Source of the DNA: Microplitis mediator
Taxonomy: Eukaryota; Arthropoda; Insecta; Hymenoptera; Braconidae
NCBI RefSeq assembly: GCF_029852145.1
Contig: NC_079969.1
Coordinates: 3,658,001-3,722,000, forward strand
Direction: 5' to 3'
Length of the DNA: 64,000 bases
This document shows, in pieces, positions 1-10,560 of this stretch (its first letter is position 1; every line of letters begins with the position of its first letter). Made by a program: the position numbers and the translations under genes. The notes beneath the pieces were generated by a model, which did no database searches, was not told where the DNA came from, and worked only from the letters and a program-made list of their open reading frames with translations.

Positions 1-106
1 TTGTTCCTTCCTTTGGTTCGTGGAATTATGATTATTATGAGCCACTTGCATTGATCATTCTTTAAGAATGAATTCTTATGATATACAAGTGTAATTATTA
101 TTTATT

Positions 107-372
107 TTTTACGCCACAATATTATTTATTAAATATTAGATACAAAAACCTATGGGGCGGTAGCAAATTCAAAAATGGCGGGAAATTCAAAAGCGCGCCA
201 CTCAATCATTTTATTTTTAATCACCACTTTTATTTTATTTTTACACACCACAATATTATTTATTAAATATTAGATACAAAAACCTATGGAACGGTAGCAA
301 ATTCAAAAATGGTGGGAAATTCAAAAGTGCGCATCTCAATCATTTTATTTTTAATCAACTTTTAAATTCTTA
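107..372. repeat. 133-bp tandem duplication
   Basis: Two adjacent copies (about 107-239 and 240-372) share the series ATATTATTTATTAAATATTA, then a stretch with AAAAACCTATGG, then GGTAGCAAATTCAAAAATGG. The spacing of 133 bp is constant along the unit. The copies differ by scattered substitutions, such as GGGGCGG versus GGAACGG, so the duplication is not brand new. Confidence 0.85.
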
Positions 373-1730
373 ATTTCTTATTTACAGTCTAATCTTTTTT
401 CTATTTAAATTTTTTATTTAAATTTCCCGCCTTTTTATCTCAGATGTCACTCTTTTTTAAATCCTACTACACTAGTGCTGCTGCCACTAGTTAATGGAGT
501 AAAAAAGGAAAAAAATAATAACAACAGTAAAAATAAAAATGGCCGCTAAACTTTTCATGATTAATCAGTTTTACGTTTTTAATTAATTACAATTAAATTA
601 AAAGGATTTAGATAACGATTTTCCATAGGGATCTTGTGCCCAAAAATACAAAGATACCAAAAAAAAGTTGAGTCAATTAATCGCGTATATCGAGATTTAT
701 CGTGTCTACTAAATTTCACACTCGACAATTAACGACTCGTGTCTCTGGGATTAAAATAATTTATATTTAATTAATGGAATAATCAATCGACTTAATATTG
801 GGATAAAATTTAAAACTTATATACTAAATTGAAGAAAAAGTTTTCTCAAAATAATAACTATGAATTTTTTTTTAATAAAAATGATTTATTTTGAGTATTT
901 ATGACCACAAGAAAAGTAATCACTTGAATTAAATTATTTTCTCCCGGCGCAATAATTAAATTTGAATAATCCGATTTCGTGAATGGGTTTGTGTACATAA
1001 TTGTCAGGTGAAATGAGCCTACTTTTACTTGGAAGCATAACCGACTTTACGTAGTATATATATACATATTCATATATTTTTAAATACGTATTCAGGTATA
1101 CTATGTATTATATAGTACGCTTTCTACTGTAGAAAACGTAAAGTAAATGGTATACTCACTATTTAATACGTATACGTAACTCAACATTTCATTCATTACT
1201 TTCTTGAAAATTCTCATTCATTCATTTATTCAATGAATTCATTCATTCATTCATTCGTTTTATTGTTTTATCAATAGCTAAATTATTTACAGTTATTTTT
1301 ACAGGTTTATTTTTTTTTTACTGTTTTTAATCAATTTTATAAACGATATTATTAATTTTCTTCATTCAAAAAGATTATTTTTATATTTTTTGATAATTAA
1401 TTTAATACTCAATGTAGTTGATTTTTAATAATCAAAATAACATATAGTTTATTGACATATGTGTTCACTATTTTATTATGTCTGTATTGTCTGTCATGCC
1501 TTTTAATACACAAAAAATACTTGACGTGTTAGATCATGGGCACGACGTCCCTATTTCTGATAAATATTCGATAGAATTTCTTAGGTAACGGATTTTCTCG
1601 AAAGCAAAGGCTGAGATGCCTACTTTTCGCACTCGAAAATGTTAATAGTTATCTCTGAAAAATAATTTATCACTACTAGTGTGAGAAAAAAAATTTCTTT
1701 ATCTTATCGTGGGCAGTGTCTTGATTTTTT

Positions 1731-1936
1731 ATGTATCTTAAAATCGGATCGTTTTTGGCGCGAAAAAAAAAATCTATTGGATGACTAGATTTATGAAATG
1801 TTTCGCATGTAGATGCTGGTATGTCAGCTGAAAATCTTAGGCTACCCCTAACCTCTGAAATTACCCTTAAGCAGTGAAATTACATGAATTTTTTTCATTT
1901 TCGTCGCACGAAAAACGTTCCGATCTTCAGATACAT
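1731..1936. mobile_element. MITE, GTACCTGAAGATCGGAACG family, copy 1
   Basis: Left end ATGTATCTTAAAATCGGATC and right end GTTCCGATCTTCAGATACAT are inverted repeats of one another with a few mismatches. The interior has CTATTGGATGACTAGATTTA and AAATGTTTCGCATG. The copy at 63260-63485 has the same layout and interior, and another lies at 51916-52113. At about 206 bp it cannot encode a transposase, so it is non-autonomous. Confidence 0.8.
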
Positions 1937-1972
1937 GAGTTTCTGTAGATTTTCTGGTTCCGTAACAAATTG

Positions 1973-2159
1973 CCCTCGGACAAAATAACCTAGAAAAAAA
2001 TAACCTCGTAATAAAATAACCTGAAAAAAATGACTTTGTTATAAAATAACCTGAACAACACTAACCTTCAAGTTCGAATTTTATCGTTATAGATTTATGT
2101 GAATTTTTTCAGGTTATTTTATAACAAAGTTATTTTTTTTCAGGTTATTTTGTCGAGGG
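1973..2159. mobile_element. MITE with long inverted repeats ending CCCTCG
   Basis: The left end CCCTCGGACAAAATAACCT and the right end AGGTTATTTTGTCGAGGG are inverted copies. The pairing continues inwards through repeated AAAATAACCTGAAAAA and TAATAAAATAACCT blocks, so almost the whole 187 bp can fold as a hairpin. I could not define a target duplication. Confidence 0.75.
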
Positions 2160-3215
2160 TAACCGGTCGCGGCACCGATTTTCTGTAGATTTTTCATAGA
2201 ATTTTTTCGATAGTAAAAGTTTCGGTGCCTGATTTTGGAACTAAAAAATTTTAATAGCGAGCCCTGATTTTCTGTAGATCTATAGAATTTCTTAATCGAC
2301 GGATTTTCTCGTTAGTAAAGGCTGGGGTGCACGCGGAAATGTATATAATTTTGTTTTTTTCCACTATTTTTAATCAATTGGATTAACGTATATTTTTAAA
2401 AATTTCAAATAACGATATTATTAATTTTCATTAATTAAAAAAAATATATAAATATTTTTAAACAATTAATTTAATACTAAATGTAGTAGATATTTATTCG
2501 TCCAAACTATTTATAGTTTATTAAAATATGTGTTTACTTATTTATTATGAGATCTATGTAATGCCTTTTAATACTTCAAAAATAGTTAACACGAAAAGTA
2601 ATTTGAGTATCCCGATATGAAAATACTTATTTCTCAGAAATACCAACACGCTCATCGTTCTTCGTCGGGTTTCGAATAATATAAATATATTTTCCGTTGG
2701 TAATATTTCCTAATTATATTTTTACATAAAGGCAATAAAAAAGTATATTTCCTATAATTTGTCATCATCGAAAATTTATTATTTTTTGTGTATATTGATA
2801 AACAAAACTTTTTAATAACTTTATTTCCGTTGAGATTAGAGTTTTAAAAAATATTTTTTATGTCATTGCGAACGAGGGTAAGAGAGTAAAAGTGACTAAT
2901 TACGACCGCGACGTGCCTGACCCCTTCATGTTTGCTTATAGGTGCGTATTTTACGCATCTTGCGTGGCTGAGGAATACGCGAGCTATCATTACATACATT
3001 TTACCATACGGTTCAGCTGCACACGAGAAACGTGCGTCAGATGTTATTTTTGGTAAAACGCCTTTACTCTCCCTGACACATCGTTCCCGCATTTTTTATC
3101 TTACATTTTTTTCTTTGAGTCTTTTTTAGAAGAAATTTTTTTTAATTCGCATAAAAAGAAATTGAGTCGAAAAAATTATGGAAATTATGATAATAAATTT
3201 TTTTTTTTTTTACAG

Positions 3216-3292
3216 TACGCTGGTATAAGAATTGGTCCAGTGGTAAAAAAAGATGTAATGAAAGCCTCTATAATGTTAGAACACGATAGTCA
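3216..3292 (+). CDS. eIF5B: eIF5B coding exon (first visible), domain III part
   Basis: This exon follows a long T tract and TACAG and ends at a GTAAGT donor. It encodes YAGIRIGPVVKKDVMKAS then IMLEHDS plus two bases of a Gln codon completed in the next exon. I recognise the pattern as eIF5B, which in animals reads GI-IGPV-KKDVMKAS-MLEHD at the end of the region before domain III's conserved AFDV. eIF5B is the translational GTPase that promotes 60S subunit joining in the cytosol. The GTPase domain and the variable N-terminal half would lie in exons upstream of the window, so this is a partial gene. Confidence 0.93.
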
Positions 3293-3968
3293 GTAAGTAA
3301 AAATTTTTTTAAAAAAGTTTTTAAAAATTGGAGCTAAATACGTTCGATCTACGGTATAGAAAGGGTAGTATCTCGCGCCATGACACTTCACACATATACA
3401 TGTGTTTGATTTGAACGTGTACTTGGCGCGAGATACTACCGTGTTTCCTGATTGGCCTACGGTATAGAGACGCGGTAGTGTCTCGCGTCATGACACTTCA
3501 CACATATACATGTGTTTGATTTGAATATGTACTTGGCGCGAGATACTACCGTGTCTTTTGATCTGCCTACAGTATAGAGAGACACGGTAGTATCTCGCGC
3601 CATGACACTTCACACATATACATGTGTTTGATTTGAGCGTGTACTTGGCGCGAGATACTACCGTGTTTCCTGATCGGTCTATGGTATAGAGGCACGGTAG
3701 TATCTCGCGCCATGACACTTCATACATATACATGTGTTTGATTTGCATATGTACTTGGCGCGAGACACTACTGTGTTTCCTTATCGGTCTACGGTATAGA
3801 GACACGGTAGCATCTCGCGCCATGACACTTCACACGTATACATGTGTTTGATTTAAACGTGTATTTGGCGTGAGATACTATCGTGTCTCCTACTTTTTCT
3901 CTAGGTATTTTTTTTTAATTTTAATGAGATTTTTATTCAAAAAAAAAATATTTTAAATAAATTTCTAG
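3293..3968 (+). other. eIF5B intron, mostly a hairpin satellite
   Basis: This is a 676-bp intron with GTAAGT at its start and TTTCTAG at its end. About 545 bp of it is the five-unit hairpin repeat listed separately. Confidence 0.85.
3349..3892. repeat. Five-unit tandem array of about 110-bp hairpin units
   Basis: Units start at about 3349, 3457, 3567, 3679 and 3789 (spacing 108-112 bp). Each has arms CGGTAGTATCTCGCGCCA and TGGCGCGAGATACTACCG separated by about 45 bp containing CATATACATGTGTTTGATTT. A unit can therefore fold into a stem of about 20 bp. The unit resembles a small inverted-repeat transposon that has been amplified head to tail. A long open frame on the minus strand across it is a by-product of the repeat and not a gene. 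Confidence 0.9.
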
Positions 3969-4176
3969 ATACGCAACAATTTTAGCGTTCGATGTAAAAA
4001 TTGAACGTGACGCTCAAGAGCTCGCAGACTCACTAGGTGTTAAAATATTCCAAGCGGATATAATTTATCATTTATTTGATAAATTTACTGCTTATCGAGA
4101 TGAATTGAAACAGCGGAAAAGAGATGAATTTAAACACATTGCAGTATTTCCTTGCAAGTTTCGTGTTTTACCTCAG
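3969..4176 (+). CDS. eIF5B: eIF5B coding exon 2 (visible), domain III end and helix 12
   Basis: Splice borders are TTTCTAG before and GTAAAT after. The exon starts with the last base of a Gln codon and encodes YATILAFDVKIERDAQELAD, followed by SLGVKIFQADIIYHLFDKF, a charged helix around TAYRDELKQRKRDEF, then KHIAVFPCKFRVLPQ. The AFDV-IERDAQE-ADSLGV-IF and IIYHLFD signatures are typical of eIF5B domain III. The following lysine- and glutamate-rich stretch corresponds to the long helix 12 that links domains III and IV, and HIAVFPCK starts the domain IV beta-barrel. Confidence 0.96.
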
Positions 4177-4371
4177 GTAAATTAAAATTTCATTTACTGC
4201 AGATACTTATGAATTTATTACATTTATTTCTAGTAGTCAGTACTCATATTTTTCTATATAAATTTGAATAATTTGTTACTGAAATATTTATCATGAAATT
4301 GTTAGTCATTTGACTTTTGATGACAAATTAAAAAAAAATTTATCAATAGTATTTATTTCTTATTATTAGCA

Positions 4372-4408
<37 letters not shown>

Positions 4409-5108
4409 TGTATATAAGTTAGGGGGAGGGGAAGCTTATCACTGCCGGATGTTGAACCGTAGACGAACAGGAAGTCGAATCGCGACCCCATTTTCATCAT
4501 AAACTACAACCGATAGCTTTTGTAATATTTACTTTATTTTTTTATTTATAATAATATCAAATTTATATAAATTTTAATATAAATTCATCATATTTTTTAT
4601 ATGTTGTGTTATTAAATTAAAGTGGCGCAAAAAAAATTAATTATTTAATATAATTACCGTTTAATGTCTCAATTAAATATATGCATACGTGTATATATAT
4701 GTATATACATATATATTTAAGTATAGATTGAGACGCGATAACAAAGCAAATAAATAAATAAATAAAATAAAAAATGCGCGCAATGTTTATACAATTTAAA
4801 TTTGATACCTCTCGCACGCGCGATAACCGATTCTACGAATATTTTTTTTTTGCCATCGTGTCGGTATAGTAATTCGATAGTAACGTTTCATCAAAGTAGG
4901 GACGTATAATAAATTGTCTCGATAGCATTATATGATATAATAAACATATATTTGTATATATATATATTTTTTTTGCTTTTTATTTATATCTTGATTTAAT
5001 GATATTCTGCAGGAATGGCAAATTTTTTACGTTATTTAGAGCAGACATTATCAAATAAATGAGAATTCTTTACTTGATATTATTATTATTGTTTTTTTTG
5101 TTTGATAG
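4177..5108 (+). other. eIF5B intron with microsatellites
   Basis: This is a 932-bp intron. It holds a TA-rich dinucleotide stretch at about 4375-4410, a purine run GTTAGGGGGAGGGGAAGC after it, and a second TA/TG microsatellite at about 4680-4715. No other element was recognised. Confidence 0.75.
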
Positions 5109-5204
5109 CACATTTTTAACTCACGCGATCCAATTGTTGTGGGTGTTATGGTCGAAGCGGGAATTATTAAAGAGGGAACGCCTGTTTGTGTACCCAGTAA
5201 AGAG
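5109..5204 (+). CDS. eIF5B: eIF5B coding exon 3 (visible), domain IV
   Basis: This 32-codon, phase-0 exon runs from TTTGATAG to a GTAAGT donor. It encodes HIFNSRDPIVVGVMVEAG then IIKEGTPVCVPSKE. The FNSRDPIV-GV-VEAG and KEGTPVCVPSK patterns match domain IV of eIF5B, a beta-barrel related to domain II of elongation factors. Domain IV, with the C-terminal helices, docks the tail of eIF1A during subunit joining. Confidence 0.96.
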
Positions 5205-5376
5205 GTAAGTCAAATATTACTATTATTATAATTAATAGGGATAATTTATCGTGATAAATGTCTAATAATTTTTAATTTGATCTCTTATTAAAATGAGAGA
5301 CCCATTACCTGATTAGTAGAAGTCAGAAAAATTTTAATATTTAATACACTGAAAATTTAATGGTATTTTTTCGGAA

Positions 5377-6225
5377 AAAATTTATGGAAAATTTACTATG
5401 ACAGCGACGTAGACAATTTGGAATTACAGTGAAAATTACTGATGATGTAGAATTTTTAAATTTACATCAAACAGAATTTACAATGCGTAGTAATTTTGAC
5501 AAAGCAACAGATTCAATTTTATTTTAGAAATTTTTACCAGCTGCATAGTAATTGGTTATGCCAAATCAGAATATTTAGTTAAATATTTGTAAAAATTAAA
5601 ATAAAAGCAGTATATTATAAAAAATTATAATTATAAGAAGGCCGGGGATAAATGATTTGGTTGCATTCATAGCTCGATATACATTAAATCACCTAGTAAC
5701 GACAAAATATAAGCGTGTTAATTTTGTAAAGTAAATTATAATTTATTTATTGATTTGAATAATCGCCGATAGCAATAATGAAAATAGTCCATCTGCTAGA
5801 TTTATACTAAATTTAATAAGCATTCAAAATCATATTTATAATTATAATACTAATGAAAATTCACAAGATAGTATACGCAGAGATGCTCACTTATGTGTTA
5901 ATACGTCGCGTTATTACTTCATTCTAACCTATCAGAACTAGAATGAACGAAAAGAGCCGAATATTTACGAACAAACTCGAATTTTAAAGATTTTTGATAA
6001 AATTACCATGCTGCGTAGTACAAAGTTTCAGAAGAGTTGGAATCTTTAAGTTTAAGTTGATAAATTTCCTAGTGCCAGTAGTTTTTTTAGTTATTTTCTA
6101 TTGTAAATATTGAAACAAAGCAATAGACTTTTTGATAAGTCAGAAGTATTACCATGTGGTATAGTAAAAATAGTTATCTTTTAGAGTATTTTTCAATTCA
6201 ATTCCCATGAAAATTACTGAAACAA
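5377..6225 (+). mobile_element. Dispersed repeat of about 850 bp, copy A
   Basis: It begins near AATTTATGGAAAATTTACTA and ends near TTAGAGTATTTTTCAATTCA. It matches 34716-35567 in the same orientation and 29607-30452 in the opposite orientation, base for base over long runs such as GTTAATACGTCGCGTTATTA and GGAATCTTTAAGTTTAAG. The ends carry a weak inverted similarity (TTATGGAAA). No long open frame is present, so this is a non-autonomous element or a fragment of one. Confidence 0.85.
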
Positions 6226-7389
6226 ATCGTATAATTTTCAAAAATGCCGAGTGTAAAAAAATTATAATTTTCTTATCTGTATTCTACTTTTTCCAATGCA
6301 ACAATGAATATATTCGAGCTGAGAACAATGAAAAGCAAACAAAGTTTTTCAGTTTGTAAACAATGCAAAGAATCTAGAACTGGCCTACAGGTGATGCGAA
6401 TTTCCCTTTTTTTGTAATAATTTACTTTTTTTTTCCCTATCTAATTTTATATTACAATCTAATTTTATTCAAACGATTTTTATTTACATGGTAACGATCT
6501 AGATATAAAGATATTTTCCACCCACATAAACTAATATTTCAAGCAAACATGCGCAAACGAAACGACTATATTTCGCCCACTAAAATTTCATATATATTAT
6601 TAAACTTTAATAAATTATAACATAAAATTTATCTGTCCAAATATATATATGATACCTGAAACATAAATATAAATTAAGCCACCTTGTTAATAGTTTTCAT
6701 TATGAATTATTAACTACTACTTGCATTTTCACGTTACATCGAAATTAGTTAATTTCACTGATAGAAACATTCATGTGTTTGATAAAATCTCATTAATGGC
6801 CGCGCGGTTAAATCCTAACCTCATTTTCTTTTTTTGTTAATGTAATAGTCTAGTTTTTTTTCGGAGATATTAATAGAATTAAACTATCGCGTTACTTAAT
6901 CAAAGTTAAATAGTGAAAATTAATATAATAATATATTTTATTAATATTTATATCACGAGATTTCTCGTGTAGGTGAACCAGTCAACCGACTTTTTGATGT
7001 CGTTAAAGATAATATCGATATACACGTGTGTGAAAAAAATTAAAAAAACGTAAACGGAAAGACACTAGTCAGGAGTTAAGAGTACTCGTAGGAGGACGAC
7101 ATTTTTTCATAGTTTATTCTCTATTCTTTTATTGTATTCCCCACACACACCATCGCCTAATAGGCTACAAAAATCTAACATTCTCTGTATATTATTTTAC
7201 TTTCGTCCGGTAAATTCTTATTTGTTTTCAGTTTTCTGTAAAAAAACACGAGATCGCTTTGTTGTTCGCTTCGCCTTTTTATTAAACGTTAAATATCTTG
7301 ATATTTTCTTTCATTATTAAGAAATTGAGGTTAGGGAAATTTATTTTTTCAGACTAAAATTAAATTTTTATCATGAAAAGTTGCTTTCA

Positions 7390-7640
7390 TTTTCGAATCG
7401 GTATCTATTTGAAGTAATTGAAGATTTTTTTGTAACTGCGCGGGAAATTTAAATTCCTAACCCTAGAAGGAAAAAAGTTGTTCTTTTCTACGGGAAAAAC
7501 ACATGATAAAAATTAGCGCATGCGCCATTTTGTCCTCAAAACAGAGGCAATTAAAATTTTTAGGTGTAGATCTGGTAAAAAATTTCTACATCTCAAGGAT
7601 AGAAGGTTAGACATTCAAACCCCCCTCGCATCTTCTATTT
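7390..7640. repeat. Degraded copy of the NRF1-palindrome repeat family
   Basis: It contains AAATTCCTAACCCTAGAAGG, then ATGATAAAAATTAGCGCATG with the palindrome GCGCATGCGC at 7516-7525, then CCTCAAAACAGAGGCA and AGGTGTAGATCTGGTAAAA. The same series occurs around 39450-39590 and 57840-57985. Confidence 0.65.
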
Positions 7641-7842
7641 TCAAAGATATGGGATCCGAAAATTTGAAAAATTTGAAATCATCCTTCGGTTTTTATATTA
7701 ATATTTTTTTAAATGTATGAGGATAAGTATTTTTATTTGATGATACGGTAATTTAATGGTATTTTTACTCGGAAAATATTCATAGTTCATACTGAAAGTC
7801 TGATATATTTAAGCCTTCGAAAATTTATGTAATTCCGTAAGT

Positions 7843-7859
7843 ACCCCCCCCCCCCCCCC
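7843..7859. repeat. Homopolymer C tract
   Basis: A run of about 17 consecutive C bases lies directly left of a transposon insertion. It is a likely site of length variation and sequencing error. Confidence 0.9.
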
Positions 7860-7860
7860 T

Positions 7861-8420
7861 CAAGAAAACGGTTCCATACCTAATGAACTTCAAAAATTTG
7901 AACTTTTGAACTTTGAACGAGCAATTTGAACTTTTGTAAATTTGAACTTTGGTAAATTTGAACTTTGGAAAATTTGAACTTTGGCGCTTTGAACTTTTGT
8001 AAATATGAACTTTGGTAAATTTCAACTTTGACAATTTGAACTTTGGCAATTTCAACTTTGACAATTTGAACTTTGGCAATTTGAACTTTGACAATTTGAA
8101 CTTTTGTAAATTTGAACTTTGACAAATTGAACTTTGGTAAATTTGAAGTTTGGCGCTTTGAACTTTTGTAAATTTAAACTTTGGTAAATTTCAACTTTGA
8201 CAATTTGAACTTACCTTATTTCTCAGGTTTTGTGTGCGTGGAAATATAAATTATGTAAACCTATACGCTCGAAGTAGTACGATGCCTTTTTTTCAGGAGT
8301 TTAGTGTTTCATTCATAAAAGTTCAAATTTACCAAAGCTCAAGTTGCCGAAGTTAAAATTGTCAAGTTCAAATTGATAAAGTTCAATTTTCTAAGTTCAT
8401 TAGGTCGATCACCAAGAAAA
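7861..8420. mobile_element. MITE with 8-bp target duplication and GAACTTTGG-repeat interior
   Basis: CAAGAAAA flanks the element on both sides (7861-7868 and 8413-8420). The ends carry ACCTAATGAACTT and AAGTTCATTAGGT as inverted repeats. The interior is a run of about 16-bp units of the form AATTTGAACTTTGGTA, mostly in one orientation up to 8215, with a few units in the opposite orientation at 8318-8395. The 8-bp duplication suits hAT- or P-like transposons, but no transposase is left. A second copy lies at 53308-53540. Confidence 0.88.
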
Positions 8421-10095
8421 TAATTTCATGTGTAAAAATCGAATCAATTGAATTAAAAATTTGAATTTGAACAGATTATTGAAATTTGTTTATATTTAAT
8501 CAATGAATTGTCACTTCCATTTACAAAAAATAAAAAAATTCTCAAATAAATTAAAAATCATAAAAAGTTATTCTTTATGAATTTTTAATTGTGGTAATTT
8601 TTTATTTTCTAATAGTAAATAACATTAATTATTAAGGATTAATATTGATGGATGTCAAAAATGTCAAGTTGTGGGTATGAAACTATCAATTAACTTTTTA
8701 ATGAATAAGTAACGAGTATTGCGTGTGCGTTTAAGTGGGTTGTCGTATAAGATAGTTTATTGAAGTTTTATGCTCTCTCAGCATTTATTTATTTTTGCTT
8801 AATTTTTTATTATTTATTTTTGCTGGGTAGACGGCGAAGACCACAAGTAAGACTTTAAGACGAAGACAACAACGACAACTAATGTAAAAGAGGTTGGACT
8901 TGTGCATTCTTTACTGTGTCGCCCGCGCATAGAAAGCAGACCTAGCCATATTGTTAACCCACGTTTTACGTGTAATTCCACGCTTGTTGCTCGCAAATTG
9001 TGCGAGCGTACTTTTACTTCCTATAGTATCATCGTAAAAAATTTGTTTCAACTTACAGTACATTGTAAGTTACTAGATTTCACTAAATTTATGGAATCAT
9101 GTACTTTTTTTTTCGAAAGATATTTTACCCGAAGAATTTTTGTACCACGTTTTCAAGTCAAATTAATTCCAATACAACTAGACCCGTATGAAAAAACAAT
9201 ATATGGTAAAAATATATAAAATCATATATGTTTGCAACAAAAAATATATGATATATTATATTGTATATTATAAAAAATCATATAGAAAATTTCGCCGATT
9301 TAATATAAAATTATATACAGAAGTAAATATATGTATTCCATATATGTAACTTATATGATTTTTATATTAAGCTATATATACATTTACATTTACCTTATAA
9401 TATATTGTATTGATATATTTCCTTTTATATTCAAAAAATATAAAATTTTTATATGAAATGAAATATATGGTAGCATATAATTTATATTATATATGACAGC
9501 ATATATTTTCTTTGTTATATTTAAGCATATATTTTATTCGGTGTATGTATATGTATATGGGTATATATGTTCGCATCAAATTAACTAATTTTGAAAATTT
9601 TGACTGCAATTTAAAGAGTATATTAAAATTTATATCTAATTTAATTGGAGTTGCTCATACGAACAAGAAACTTTTTTTTTCCATACACAATATAAATATA
9701 TGTTTTTATATATGATCAGAATATATTTTTCGTATATGATAGAAATATATATTTTTATGTATGATAAAAATATAGTTTTCGTATACCCTTAGAGGAAACG
9801 GTGATTGGTCCAAGCTTGGTAAACGACTGGCGCAACTCTACATAACTTTGGGACAAGAGTTAAATTGAAGCTTGGCCCAAGCCAGTCTAAGTCTCGAAAT
9901 GATAACCTCCTCCCAAGCTTGGCTGCCAGACTTGTGCCACGACTGTTGCTAAATAAGCACCTATGCTTATTAAAAATAAATTGAAAAAAAAAAAAAAATA
10001 TTAGTAGACATGTGCGGGATGGTAAGATATGGAAATAAATTTGTACACAGAGAAATCAGGTGGATCGATGAAACTAATTTTTTTTTTGCATTTGC

Positions 10096-10162
10096 TGGGT
10101 CTCGAACCTGGTCCTTCATGACTGCTAGGCAAGCGTCTTATCCACTAGGCTGTTACGCTGTT
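10096..10162 (-). repeat. tRNA-like sequence (SINE-type promoter remnant)
   Basis: Read on the minus strand it has an A-box-like CAGCCTAGTGGATAAGACG and a B-box-like CCAGGTTCGAGACCC at normal tRNA spacing, with GACGCTTGCCTAGCAGTCAT between. A matching acceptor stem is not evident, so it is more likely a tRNA-derived fragment than a working tRNA. Confidence 0.55.
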
Positions 10163-10194
10163 CACAGAAGCCAGGAGTTTTTAGGTACCATTTG

Positions 10195-10560
10195 TTATTT
10201 AGACTGGTAAACTAAGGCTTGTCACTTGTATGATGGCTGAACCTTGTCCCAAGACTGGCAAACCAAGGCTTGTCACTTGAGTATTGGCTGAACATTGGCC
10301 CAAGACTAGCAAACCAAGGCTTGTCACTTGAGCATTGGCTGAATCTTGTCCCAAGACTGGCAAACCAAGGCTTGTCACTTGAGCATTGGCTGAACCTTGT
10401 CCCAAGTCTGGCAAACCAAGGCTTGTCACTTGAGTATTGGCTGAACCTTGTCCCAAGACTGGCAAACCAAGGCTTGTCACTTGAGTATTGGCTGAATCTT
10501 GGCCCAAGACTGGCAAACCAAGACTCGTCACTTGAACGTTGGTCGGATCTCGGACCAACC
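10195..10560. repeat. 51-bp minisatellite, about seven units
   Basis: TGTCACTTGAG recurs at 10271, 10322, 10373, 10424 and onward at exactly 51 bp. Each unit has CTGGCAAACCAAGGCTTG and GGCTGAACCTTGTCCCAAGA. Because 51 is a multiple of three, frames stay open on both strands and give repeats of 17 residues. That is a side effect of the period and not evidence of a protein. Confidence 0.92.

Larger units (their letters stand above)
1320..2600. repeat. Diverged direct repeat pair about 1.04 kb apart
   Basis: The stretch 1320-1528 (with TTTTTAATCAATT, AACGATATTATTAATTTTC, AATTTAATACT, ATGCCTTTTAATAC) recurs at 2362-2600 with the same order of motifs. Between them, phrases such as ACGGATTTTCTCG followed by AGTAAAGGCTG or GCAAAGGCTG also occur twice (1590s and 2300s). 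This looks like an old segmental duplication with two small transposons inserted into it. Confidence 0.6.
1..3215. other. Intronic DNA upstream of the first visible eIF5B exon
   Basis: No coding segment resembling the part of eIF5B just before the first visible exon could be found here, so this is most likely intron, with earlier exons outside the window. It holds a 133-bp tandem duplication near its start, two diverged direct copies of a stretch of about 210-240 bp, and two small inverted-repeat elements, all listed separately. Short open frames around 2850-3130 on both strands have no recognisable product. Confidence 0.6.

Noticed and set aside
3488..3823. Minus-strand frame of 111 codons
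   Set aside because: It lies wholly in the tandem hairpin array inside the eIF5B intron and repeats with it.
7825..8125. Minus-strand frames with KFKLSK or KVQIVKV repeats
   Set aside because: They are translations of the GAACTTTGG short-unit array inside a transposon.
7861..8215. Possible CRISPR-like regular repeat array
   Set aside because: Units are contiguous with no unique spacers, and the setting is an insect intron.
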